6,960 nucleotides of DNA from Actinomycetota bacterium (GTDB lineage Bacteria > Actinomycetota > Acidimicrobiia > Acidimicrobiales > Ilumatobacteraceae). Location: the NCBI GenBank assembly GCA_009704425.1, contig WLEG01000098.1:1-6960 (forward strand), in the 5' to 3' direction. A program made the position numbers and the translations under genes. Positions 1 to 6,592 of the stretch are shown here, in pieces (the stretch's first letter is position 1; each line of letters opens with the position of its first letter). Under the pieces are notes generated by a model. It was not told the origin of the DNA. It made no database searches and saw nothing but the letters and a program-made list of their open reading frames with translations.

Positions 1-19
1 CGTCGCCGTCGAAGTCTGA
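1..19 (+). CDS. C-terminal end of an upstream gene, possibly rpmF (ribosomal protein bL32)
   Basis: Reading from base 2, the codons give Val-Ala-Val-Glu-Val followed by TGA at 17-19. Ribosomal protein bL32 commonly ends in a short Val/Glu-rich tail of this kind after its Cys-rich zinc motif, and rpmF often lies directly upstream of plsX in bacteria. Only five residues are visible, so the identity rests on tail style and position. A second frame (from base 3) also ends nearby, with TGA at 33-35 overlapping the plsX ATG, and could instead be the true upstream gene end. Confidence 0.3.
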
Positions 20-34
20 TCCCGCTCGTCACTG

Positions 35-1000
35 ATGCTTCCCATCGCCGTCGACGCCATGGGCGGCGACCGCGCCCCCGATGAGATCATCGCCGGAGCG
101 CTCGAGGCCGCGCGTTCGGGTCTTCCCGTGGTTCTCGTCGGTCCGCAAGGTTTGTCGGGTACCGGTGACCTTCCTCTGATCGTCGCCTCCGAGGTCATCG
201 AGATGGACGAGGACCCGGCGAACGGCGTGCGTCGCAAGAAGGACTCCACCCTGGTGCGCGCCGCCGAGGCGGTGCGCGACGGCAAGGCGTCGGCCATGAT
301 CTCGGCCGGCAACACCGGAGCCACGATGGCGTCGGCATTGCTGAAGATGGGCCGCATCACGGGCGTCAAGCGACCGGCCATCGCCACTCCCATTCCGGTT
401 CCGGGCGGTCGACCCACCGTTCTGCTCGACGCGGGGGCCAACGCCGAGGTGCACGCCGAATGGCTCGTGCAGTTCGCCGTGATGGGGTCGGTCTACTCGC
501 ACCATCGTTACGGCGTGGCCGAGCCGCGGGTGGGATTGCTCTCCATCGGTGAGGAGCCCGGAAAGGGCGACACCCTGCGCAAGGAGGCCTACGACTTGCT
601 CGCCCAGGCGACCGGGATCAACTTCATCGGCAACGTCGAGGGTCGTGACGTCATGACCGACGACGTCGACGTGGTGGTCACCGACGGGTTCACGGGCAAC
701 GTGGTGTTGAAGACACTCGAAGGCGGCATGAAGACGTTGGTGAAGGCCCTCATCGCGGCCTTCGGGTCCAAGGACGAGTACAAACCCCACGCCGAGGCGC
801 TCTTCCCGGCGTTGTTGCCGCTGTACGACAGCGTGGATCCGGACTCCACGGGAGGCGCGGTCCTGCTCGGCGTCGACGGCGTGTGCGTCATTTCGCATGG
901 GTCGTCCTCGGCGCGGGCCATGGTGAACGGCATCAAGGTGGCCGCCGACATGGTCGAGTGCGACATGGTCGGCCACATCCGCCGTGCCATCAATCCGTGA
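35..1000 (+). CDS. plsX: Phosphate acyltransferase PlsX (acyl-ACP:phosphate transacylase)
   Basis: PlsX converts acyl-ACP and phosphate to acyl-phosphate, the acyl donor used by PlsY to make lysophosphatidic acid in phospholipid synthesis; it is a peripheral membrane enzyme. The 321-residue product starts with the family N-terminus (AVDAMGGD at 5-12). It then carries ASEVIEMDEDP (51-61), SAGNTGA (90-96), LDAGAN (131-136), GLLSIGEEPGKGD (167-179), DVDVVVTDGFTGNVVLKT (210-227) and a C-terminal GGAVLLGV...SHGSS block (273-291). It is slightly shorter than the usual 330-350 residues, mainly because the loop between LVGP (34-37) and ASEVI is short. ATG at 35 fits the family start. No Shine-Dalgarno sequence is visible upstream, so translation may depend on coupling to the gene ending at about 19 or 35. 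The neighbouring acpP supplies the carrier for its substrate. Confidence 0.97.
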   Translation: MLPIAVDAMGGDRAPDEIIAGALEAARSGLPVVLVGPQGLSGTGDLPLIVASEVIEMDEDPANGVRRKKDSTLVRAAEAVRDGKASAMISAGNTGATMASALLKMGRITGVKRPAIATPIPVPGGRPTVLLDAGANAEVHAEWLVQFAVMGSVYSHHRYGVAEPRVGLLSIGEEPGKGDTLRKEAYDLLAQATGINFIGNVEGRDVMTDDVDVVVTDGFTGNVVLKTLEGGMKTLVKALIAAFGSKDEYKPHAEALFPALLPLYDSVDPDSTGGAVLLGVDGVCVISHGSSSARAMVNGIKVAADMVECDMVGHIRRAINP

Positions 1001-1015
1001 CTTGTAATCCGTGAC
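992..1015 (+). repeat. 10-bp direct repeat spanning the plsX stop codon
   Basis: AATCCGTGAC occurs at 992-1001 and again at 1006-1015, separated by TTGT. The first copy contains the last two sense codons and the TGA stop of plsX. The second lies just outside the gene and is shifted by 14 bases, so it is not in the same codon phase. It looks like a small local duplication; no function is evident. Confidence 0.85.
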
Positions 1016-1038
1016 GGGCAACACCCGACGGGTCGCCC
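1016..1038 (+). other. GC-rich nested hairpin downstream of plsX
   Basis: GGGC at 1016-1019 can pair with GCCC at 1035-1038, enclosing ACCC (1023-1026) pairing with GGGT (1030-1033) around a three-base GAC loop. An internal loop of three bases against one separates the two four-pair stems. No T-tract follows, so it is not a classical intrinsic terminator. It could be a weak transcription pause or partial terminator between plsX and acpP, or chance pairing in GC-rich DNA. Confidence 0.25.
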
Positions 1039-1066
1039 CGACGTGGACCCCGTCGTTCGTTAGGAT
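1038..1066 (+). promoter_or_regulatory. Candidate promoter for acpP-rnc-mutM
   Basis: TAGGAT at 1061-1066 matches the actinobacterial TANNNT -10 pattern well. Seventeen bases upstream, CCGACG (1038-1043) keeps only the GAC core of a TTGAC-type -35, so the -35 is weak. Transcription would begin near 1073, giving a leader of roughly 23 bases that contains the acpP Shine-Dalgarno sequence. The 95-base gap before acpP is unusually large for this cluster, which also favours a promoter here. This is inference from the motif alone. Confidence 0.4.
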
Positions 1067-1085
1067 CGTCCTCGTCCCGATCAAC

Positions 1086-1093
1086 GGAGGAAG
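1086..1093 (+). promoter_or_regulatory. Shine-Dalgarno sequence of acpP
   Basis: GGAGGAAG ends two bases before the GTG at 1096; its GGAGG core (1086-1090) sits five bases from the start codon. It is the strongest ribosome-binding site in the window and fixes the GTG start. Strong initiation fits the high expression expected of acyl carrier protein. Confidence 0.85.
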
Positions 1094-1095
1094 TC

Positions 1096-1398
1096 GTGCC
1101 CGCTGAAACCCATGTCGTCAAGAGCCCGCTCGATCGTGACGCGATCTTCGCCATCGTGCGCGACCAGTTGGTCGACATCCTCGAGATCGACCCCGAGAGC
1201 ATCTCCGAAGGGCAGTCGTTCAAGGACGACCTGAACGCGGACTCGCTCGCACTGGTCGAATTGGTCGACGCGTTGGAGGAAGAGCTCAGCGAGCGCACCG
1301 TCGGATTCCGTATCGAGGACGAGGACCTGGCCGATCTCAAGACCGTTCGCGACGCCGTCGATTTCGTGCTGGCGCACGTGCAAAAGCACTCGGCCTGA
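1096..1398 (+). CDS. acpP: Acyl carrier protein
   Basis: This is the phosphopantetheine-bearing carrier of growing acyl chains in type II fatty acid synthesis, and a donor of acyl groups to PlsX encoded just upstream. Ser50 in the motif NADSLALVEL (47-56) matches the DSL site where 4'-phosphopantetheine is attached, followed by the acidic recognition helix (VELVDALEEEL). The GTG start follows a strong GGAGG. At 100 residues it is longer than the roughly 78-residue E. coli protein. About 14 residues are added at the N-terminus, and a few extra (around SERTVG, 65-70) fall between helix II and the IEDEDLADLKTV segment that matches the usual helix III region. Weight toward a general fatty-acid ACP comes from its position beside plsX; a specialised ACP is a less likely alternative. 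rnc follows after 12 bases. Confidence 0.93.
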   Translation: MPAETHVVKSPLDRDAIFAIVRDQLVDILEIDPESISEGQSFKDDLNADSLALVELVDALEEELSERTVGFRIEDEDLADLKTVRDAVDFVLAHVQKHSA

Positions 1399-1400
1399 GT

Positions 1401-1405
1401 CGAGG
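1401..1405 (+). promoter_or_regulatory. Likely Shine-Dalgarno sequence of rnc
   Basis: CGAGG lies five bases before the ATG at 1411, in the short gap after the acpP stop. It supports the most upstream start of rnc, and hence the arginine-rich N-terminal tail, over internal ATG codons at 1420 and 1513, which have no better site upstream. Confidence 0.5.
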
Positions 1406-1410
1406 CCCCC

Positions 1411-2196
1411 ATGGCCGGGATGTTGTCACGGATCAAGAACCGTGCGCGTCTCGCCTCGCGCCGTGGTCGGCGCGGTCGCCATCGTCCCGCTCTCGGATTC
1501 GACGAGTGGACGATGAAGGTGGCGTCCCACCGGTTCTCGAATCGGGAGTTGGGTCGGCAGTCCATGAGCCACCGTTCGTGGTGCGGTGAGAACGGCGGTC
1601 GTCCCTCGAACGAGAGGCTCGAATTCCTCGGTGACGCGATCCTTCAATGGGTCGTGACCGACATGATCTACGTCGAGTTCCCCGATCGCGACGAGGGCTC
1701 ACTCACCGACGTCCGCAAGAGTCTGGTCAACGCGGAAATGCTGGCCGAGATCGCCCGTGAGATCGACCTCGGTTCGCAGTTGTTGTTGGGTGCGGGTGAG
1801 GACGACGCCGGGGGTCGATCCAAGACGTCGATCCTGGCCGATGCGTTGGAGGCGTTCATCGGTGCGCTGTATCTGGATGGTGGCCCACAGAAGGCGCAAC
1901 CCTTCGTGCGATCCATCATGTCGGGTCGACTGGGTGGTTCGTTCGAGCGTCTCGAGGACTTCGACGCCCGGAGCCACCTCATCCGGGTGTGCGTCCGCGA
2001 GTGGGGTCGGCCGCCATTGGTCGAGATCACGTCGCAGGGCGCGGCCCACGAGCCCACCTTCACCGCCGTCGTGATCATCAACGGTGAGGAGATGGGGCGC
2101 GCGGACGGACGCTCGAAGAAGATCGCCGCCCAAGCCGCGTCGGTGGGTGCTCTCGCGGTTCTCGGAGCTCGCGGCGTCGACACCGGTCGTGCCTGA
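1411..2196 (+). CDS. rnc: Ribonuclease III
   Basis: This double-strand-specific endoribonuclease processes rRNA precursors and structured mRNAs and works as a homodimer needing Mg2+. The family signature NERLEFLGD is at 67-75; E68, E71 and D75 correspond to E. coli E38, E41 and D45. The second metal-binding pair is in ILADALEAFIGA: D144 and E147, matching D114 and E117. A C-terminal dsRNA-binding domain spans about 186-252, with the His-containing loop (AAHEP, 211-215) and the GRSKKIAAQAA helix (233-243). Helix 1 of that domain lacks the usual LQE-type motif (HLIRV, 189-193). The catalytic domain appears to begin near residue 35, so residues 1-34 are an extension with nine Arg between 7 and 25. 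The start could instead be ATG 1513, but CGAGG before 1411 favours the long form. It follows acpP by 12 bases and overlaps mutM by 8, suggesting one transcript. Confidence 0.95.
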   Translation: MAGMLSRIKNRARLASRRGRRGRHRPALGFDEWTMKVASHRFSNRELGRQSMSHRSWCGENGGRPSNERLEFLGDAILQWVVTDMIYVEFPDRDEGSLTDVRKSLVNAEMLAEIAREIDLGSQLLLGAGEDDAGGRSKTSILADALEAFIGALYLDGGPQKAQPFVRSIMSGRLGGSFERLEDFDARSHLIRVCVREWGRPPLVEITSQGAAHEPTFTAVVIINGEEMGRADGRSKKIAAQAASVGALAVLGARGVDTGRA

Positions 2197-3031
2197 ACTC
2201 CCCGAGGTCGAAACCGTCCGTCGAGGGCTGGAGGAACGATTCGTCGGGCGCCGCATCGAGCACGTCGAGGTGGGTCGCGAGCGCTCCGTTCGACGCACCA
2301 GTCGCGAGGAGGTGATCGCCCGACTCACGGGAACCACGCCGACCGCGGCTCGCCGACGCGGCAAGTACCTGATCGTCGACCTGGATTCGGGCGACCAGAT
2401 GATGATCCATCTGCGCATGAGCGGTCAGGTCCTGATCGATTCCGTGACGACGAGGCGACCGGCGCACACGCACGTGGTTCTGACGTTGACGGGTCGTCCC
2501 GCCGAGGAGTTGCGCTTCGTGGATCCACGCACGTTCGGAGAGGTGGTGGTGTACGACCCCGACGTCGCCGACTCGGTGGTGCCGGAATTGGCCCGGCTCG
2601 GACCCGACCCCATCGCCGAGGGTCTCGATCCGGCCCAACTTCGTCGGTCGCTGTCGTCCACCGCCCGTGCGGTGAAGGCGGCCCTTCTCGATCAGGCTCT
2701 CGTCGCGGGCATCGGGAACATTTACGGTGACGAGATTCTCCATCGCGCGCGGATCCATCCCAAGCGGCCCGCGAGGAACGTGTCTCCGAAACAGATTCGT
2801 CGGCTGCACGCGTGCATTCACGAGGTGTTGAACGAGGCGATCGCCGCGGGCGGGTCGACGCTCGACGACGCCCAGTACGTGGACCTCATGGGGGAGGCCG
2901 GCTCGTTCCAGGATCGGCACCGGGTCTACGGGCGTGCGGGTGAAAGGTGTCTGTCGTGCGGTCGGGGACACGTGGTGTCCGCCGTCATCGGGGGGCGAAC
3001 GACCAGTTGGTGCGGGGTCTGTCAACGTTGA
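2189..3031 (+). CDS. mutM: Formamidopyrimidine-DNA glycosylase (Fpg/MutM)
   Basis: This bifunctional DNA glycosylase/AP lyase removes 8-oxoguanine and formamidopyrimidines. The GTG start at 2189 gives the diagnostic N-terminus MPELPEVETV. After Met removal Pro2 is the catalytic nucleophile and Glu3 the general acid, so longer in-frame starts upstream (for example ATG 2084) are ruled out. Also visible are K59 in RRRGKYL, the MSG motif at 77-79, DPRTFG at 112-117, GIGNIYGDEIL at 174-184 with the phosphate-contacting Asn177, and a C-terminal zinc finger of two Cys pairs (C254/C257 and C275/C278) with R270 in the hairpin. The spacing between Cys pairs is 17 residues against 16 in E. coli. Its 280 residues are normal length. 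The first 8 bases overlap the rnc 3' end and no Shine-Dalgarno sequence is near, suggesting translational coupling to rnc. Confidence 0.97.
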   Translation: MPELPEVETVRRGLEERFVGRRIEHVEVGRERSVRRTSREEVIARLTGTTPTAARRRGKYLIVDLDSGDQMMIHLRMSGQVLIDSVTTRRPAHTHVVLTLTGRPAEELRFVDPRTFGEVVVYDPDVADSVVPELARLGPDPIAEGLDPAQLRRSLSSTARAVKAALLDQALVAGIGNIYGDEILHRARIHPKRPARNVSPKQIRRLHACIHEVLNEAIAAGGSTLDDAQYVDLMGEAGSFQDRHRVYGRAGERCLSCGRGHVVSAVIGGRTTSWCGVCQR

Positions 3032-3084
3032 GGCCCGACGCTCGGTCACCCCGGGGGAGGAGGGGCCGGGCGACCCCCGTGAAC

Positions 3085-3090
3085 TAGGGT
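3085..3090 (+). promoter_or_regulatory. Candidate -10 element of a possible leaderless smc transcript
   Basis: TAGGGT at 3085-3090 fits the actinobacterial TANNNT -10 pattern and ends nine bases before the smc GTG at 3100. A start point six to nine bases downstream would lie at or next to the start codon, giving a leaderless mRNA. No convincing -35 is seen, which is common for such promoters. The TAG is also an in-frame stop for the smc frame. The surrounding 68-base gap (3032-3099) is G-rich and otherwise shows no recognisable site. Confidence 0.35.
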
Positions 3091-3099
3091 CGGGACGTC

Positions 3100-6000
3100 G
3101 TGTTTCTCAAGTCTCTCACCCTCAAAGGCTTCAAGTCCTTCGCCGACAACACCGTGATGCACCTCGAGCCCGGGGTGACCGTGGTGGTCGGCCCGAACGG
3201 ATCGGGCAAGTCCAACGTCGTCGACGCCATCGCGTGGGTGCTCGGTGCCCAGGCTCCCAGCGCCGTGCGCTCGCAGAAGATGGACGACGTGATCTTCGCC
3301 GGCACCGCCAAGCGCCCGGCGCTCGGCCGTGCCGAGGTGACGCTCACCCTCGACAACTCCATGGGTCTGTTGCCCGTCGACGTGTCCGAGGTCAGCGTCA
3401 GCCGCGTGCTCTATCGAACCGGCGAGAGCGAATACAGCATCAACGGCGTCCCCTGTCGTCTGCTGGACGTGCAGGAACTCCTGTCCGACGCCGGCGTGGG
3501 CCGTCAGCAACACGTCATCGTCAGTCAGGGTCAGATCGACGCGGTTCTGAACGCCCGTCCCGAGGATCGTCGCTCGATCATCGAGGAAGCCGCCGGAGTC
3601 CTGAAGTTCCGCAAGCGCAAGGAGAAGTCCGAACGTCGGCTGGAAGCCACCGAAGGATCGCTCCTTCGCGTGCAGGACCTGTTGCGCGAGGTCCGTCGTC
3701 AACTGCGTCCGCTCGAGCGTCAGGCCGAGGCCGCCCGCCGTCACGGTGATCTGGTCGCCGAACTCAACGCGTTGCGACTCTTCCTGAGCGGTCGCGAGAT
3801 CGCCGGCTTCCGACGTCGCCTCGAGACGCTGTCGGGCGATCGTGCCGAGGCCGGCCGCAAGGAGGAAGAACTCCGGCGACTGCTGGCCGAATTGGACACC
3901 AACGTCATGGCGGCCGAGGCCGAGTTGTCGGCTCGCGGTGAGAGTGGTTTGGGCGACGAGTTGGTGCGCGTCGAGCAGTTGCGCGAACGGGCCCGCGGAA
4001 TCTCCATGTTGTTGGTCGAGCGGCGTCGCTCCTACGAGCGCGACCGCGGCCAGATGATGGACTCCGGAGTGATCGCCAATCTCGAGGCGGACGCCTCGGC
4101 ACTGCGGGGCGAACTCGAGGAAGTGGCCACGGCCATCGGCCGACTGGAGCCCGAGAATCAGGAACTGGCCCACGACGAAGCGGCCTTCGAAGGCGAGCGT
4201 TCGGCCGCGGCCACGTTGTTCGATCACATCGCTTCCACCTCGTCGGCCGCCACGGCCGCCGCCGAGGTTCGCGGAGAACTGCGCACCCTGCGCGCCTCGG
4301 TCGAGGCCGCCGACTCCGAACACCGTCGCTTGGTGACGCGCATCTCCAATCTCGACGAGCGCCAGGCCCGTTTGGTCTCCGAGATCGACCGTCTGCGCGG
4401 CGAGTGCGAGAAGTCCCAGGCGATCGAACTCCCTCTCGTCAACGAGGTCACCGAGGCCGAGTCGCGTCGACTGGCCGCCGAAGCGGCGCTCGAAGCGGCC
4501 GTCGCCTCGCGCAACGCCGTCGCCGCCGAGTTGGCGCGTTGGCAGGCTCGTTCGGAGGCCTTGCAGTTGGCCCTCGACAGTGCGCGCGCACGCGCCGGTG
4601 CCGAGAAGTTGAAGGACGTGTCCGGCGTGGTGGGCACCCTGCTCGACCTCGTCGTGATCGAGGACGGCTGGGAGGCCTCGGTCGAGGCGGCCCTGGGCGA
4701 GGCGTTGTTGTCGGTGGTCGTCGAGAACACCGAATCGGCTCGCCGCGCGTTGTCCCATCTGCGCACGTCGTCGGCCTCCGGCGCGGTGTTGGCGCTCGGG
4801 TCGCGCACCGGAGTGACGGTGGCCAGCGTGGTGCCCTCGGGCGCCCAACGCGTGCGCGATCACGTGCGATCGTCGCGTTCCGACGTGGAGGCGTTGCTCG
4901 ATTTGTTGCTCGCGAACTCGATTCGGGTGAACGACTGGACCGCGGCGGTCGACGCCGTGATGGCCGATCCGCGCTTGGTCGCCGTGACCACCGAGGGCGA
5001 TCGCTTCACCACCACCGGATGGCGCATCGGTGTCGCCGGAGGGGGCGCCACGGCGGCCGCGCTCGAGGACGCTCTGCGCAACGCGGAGCAGTCCAAGATC
5101 GATCTGGCGTCCCGCGAGGACGCGGTGCGCATCGCCACCTCCGAGAGTCAGTCCGCGCGTCAACGCGAGCACGACGTGCAGAAGCGCCTCGACGCGAACG
5201 ACGCCGCCTTCACGGCCGCGTCCGAGGCTCTCGCGCGCACGCAGAGTGAGCGGCGCGAGTGCGCCACGGAGTCGGAGGGTCTGCAACCGACGCTCGGCGA
5301 GATCGACGATCGCCTGGTTCGACTGCGGTCCCGCGTCGCCGAACTCGAGCACCTCGTTCCGTCGTTGGAGCAAGAGGAGCAGGCCGAGGCCGAGGCCGCC
5401 AAGGCCCGTGGCGAGGCCCGCGCCACCATGGAGGCCAAGGCCGCGTTGTTGGCCGGGCGCCGTCGTGATCTCGAGGTGCGCTCGGCGGGGTTGTTGGAGC
5501 GCAAGCAGTTCATCGAATCCCGTTTGGCCGACGCCGAACGCCGCTTGGAGGCCGACGCGGTCGCCCGCGCCGAGGCCGCCGGTCGTCGCGAGAAGATCGA
5601 ACGAATCCTGGGTGCCTCCGAGCGCCTCGCCGTCATCGTCGACGCTCATCGCGTGGCCATCGAGGCGCGACTGGCCGAGCTTCACGAGATGCGCCGTCGT
5701 CAGAGCGACGAGGTCCGCGCTCTCGCCACCCGTCTCGACGAGATGCGTCGCTCGCGCAGCGGAGCCGAACGCGAGTTGGAAGAGGTCCGCGAGCGTTCGC
5801 GTCGCACCGAGGTGGAAGAGGCCGAGGTCAAGATGCGCCTCGAAGCCACCGTCGAAACGTTGCGTCGCGATCTCGACGTCGAGCCGGAGGTTGCCGAGGC
5901 CGCCGAGTTGCCCGAGTTGCCCGAAGGCGTGAGTGCGCCGGCGCGGGCGCGCGACCTCGAGCGCGAGTTGCGACTGATGGGTCCCATCAACCCGCTGGCG

Positions 6001-6585
6001 CTCGAGGAGTTCAACGAGTTGCAGGAGCGTCATCGCTTCCTCGAGGAGCAACTGGAGGACGTGCGCAAGACCCGTCGCGAGTTGATGCAGGTGATCACCG
6101 CGATCGACACCGAGATCCAGACCGTGTTCGCCTCGGCCTTCGCCGATGTCAGTCGCAACTTCAACGAGCTGTTCGGTGGTCTCTTCCCCGGTGGAACCGG
6201 ACGACTGGTGCTCACCAATCCCGACGACCTGTTGAACACCGGTATCGAGGTGGAAGCCAAGCCGGGCGGAAAGAACGTCAAGAAGTTGAGTCTGCTGTCG
6301 GGTGGTGAGCGGAGCCTGACGGCGTTGGCCTTCCTGTTCGCCGTGTTCCGCAGTCGTCCGTCGCCGTTCTACGTGATGGACGAGGTGGAGGCGGCGCTCG
6401 ACGACGTGAACCTGCACCGCTTCTTGAACCTCATCAACGAGTTCCGTCGCGAGGCCCAGTTGCTGATCGTCAGCCACCAGAAGCGAACGATGGAGGCCGG
6501 CGACAGTTTGCTCGGCGTGAGCATGCAGCCGGGCGGTTCGTCGAAGGTGGTCACCGAGAAGTCGGCCGACTCCACGGCATCCTGA
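3100..6585 (+). CDS. smc: Chromosome segregation/condensation ATPase Smc
   Basis: Smc is the core subunit of the bacterial condensin: a homodimer that, with ScpA and ScpB (not in this window), extrudes DNA loops and helps align and separate sister chromosomes. The 1161-residue product has the full family architecture. The N-terminal head has KGFKSF (9-14), Walker A GPNGSGKSN (31-39) and the Q-loop VSQGQID (141-147). A Glu/Arg/Ala-rich coiled-coil arm runs from about 170 to 505, then the hinge from about 506 to 655, and the return arm to about 930. The joint segment GPINPLALEEFNEL (961-974) precedes the C-terminal head, with signature LSGGE (1066-1070), Walker B VMDEVEAALDD (1092-1102, catalytic E1095) and H-loop SHQKRTME (1125-1132). 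The hinge glycine region reads GWRIGVAGGG (640-649), with GW rather than the usual first Gly-Gly pair, a variant I associate with actinobacteria. GTG 3100 is forced by an in-frame TAG at 3085. No strong Shine-Dalgarno sequence is seen. ftsY follows after 7 bases. Confidence 0.98.
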   Translation: MFLKSLTLKGFKSFADNTVMHLEPGVTVVVGPNGSGKSNVVDAIAWVLGAQAPSAVRSQKMDDVIFAGTAKRPALGRAEVTLTLDNSMGLLPVDVSEVSVSRVLYRTGESEYSINGVPCRLLDVQELLSDAGVGRQQHVIVSQGQIDAVLNARPEDRRSIIEEAAGVLKFRKRKEKSERRLEATEGSLLRVQDLLREVRRQLRPLERQAEAARRHGDLVAELNALRLFLSGREIAGFRRRLETLSGDRAEAGRKEEELRRLLAELDTNVMAAEAELSARGESGLGDELVRVEQLRERARGISMLLVERRRSYERDRGQMMDSGVIANLEADASALRGELEEVATAIGRLEPENQELAHDEAAFEGERSAAATLFDHIASTSSAATAAAEVRGELRTLRASVEAADSEHRRLVTRISNLDERQARLVSEIDRLRGECEKSQAIELPLVNEVTEAESRRLAAEAALEAAVASRNAVAAELARWQARSEALQLALDSARARAGAEKLKDVSGVVGTLLDLVVIEDGWEASVEAALGEALLSVVVENTESARRALSHLRTSSASGAVLALGSRTGVTVASVVPSGAQRVRDHVRSSRSDVEALLDLLLANSIRVNDWTAAVDAVMADPRLVAVTTEGDRFTTTGWRIGVAGGGATAAALEDALRNAEQSKIDLASREDAVRIATSESQSARQREHDVQKRLDANDAAFTAASEALARTQSERRECATESEGLQPTLGEIDDRLVRLRSRVAELEHLVPSLEQEEQAEAEAAKARGEARATMEAKAALLAGRRRDLEVRSAGLLERKQFIESRLADAERRLEADAVARAEAAGRREKIERILGASERLAVIVDAHRVAIEARLAELHEMRRRQSDEVRALATRLDEMRRSRSGAERELEEVRERSRRTEVEEAEVKMRLEATVETLRRDLDVEPEVAEAAELPELPEGVSAPARARDLERELRLMGPINPLALEEFNELQERHRFLEEQLEDVRKTRRELMQVITAIDTEIQTVFASAFADVSRNFNELFGGLFPGGTGRLVLTNPDDLLNTGIEVEAKPGGKNVKKLSLLSGGERSLTALAFLFAVFRSRPSPFYVMDEVEAALDDVNLHRFLNLINEFRREAQLLIVSHQKRTMEAGDSLLGVSMQPGGSSKVVTEKSADSTAS

Positions 6586-6588
6586 GGA
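6585..6588 (+). promoter_or_regulatory. Shine-Dalgarno sequence of ftsY
   Basis: AGGA starts on the last base of the smc TGA stop and ends four bases before the ATG at 6593. The overlap of ribosome-binding site and stop codon implies translational coupling of ftsY to smc. Confidence 0.55.
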
Positions 6589-6592
6589 CGTC

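Noticed and set aside
29..1084. A 351-codon minus-strand open frame covering plsX
   Set aside because: It is also in the reverse-complement codon phase of plsX and explained by the same codon bias; the translation resembles no protein family.
2084..2188. A longer mutM with 35 extra N-terminal residues
   Set aside because: Fpg/MutM needs Pro directly after the initiator Met as its nucleophile. An extension would bury it, so GTG 2189 is the start.
3041..3075. A transcription terminator after mutM
   Set aside because: CCCCGGGG and several G/C runs can pair weakly, but I could not build a convincing stem with a normal loop and there is no T-tract.
5030..5932. A 300-codon Arg/Pro/Ser-rich + strand frame inside smc
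   Set aside because: It is a shifted reading of the repetitive Glu/Arg/Ala-coding arm of smc, with typical out-of-frame GC-rich composition and no domain.
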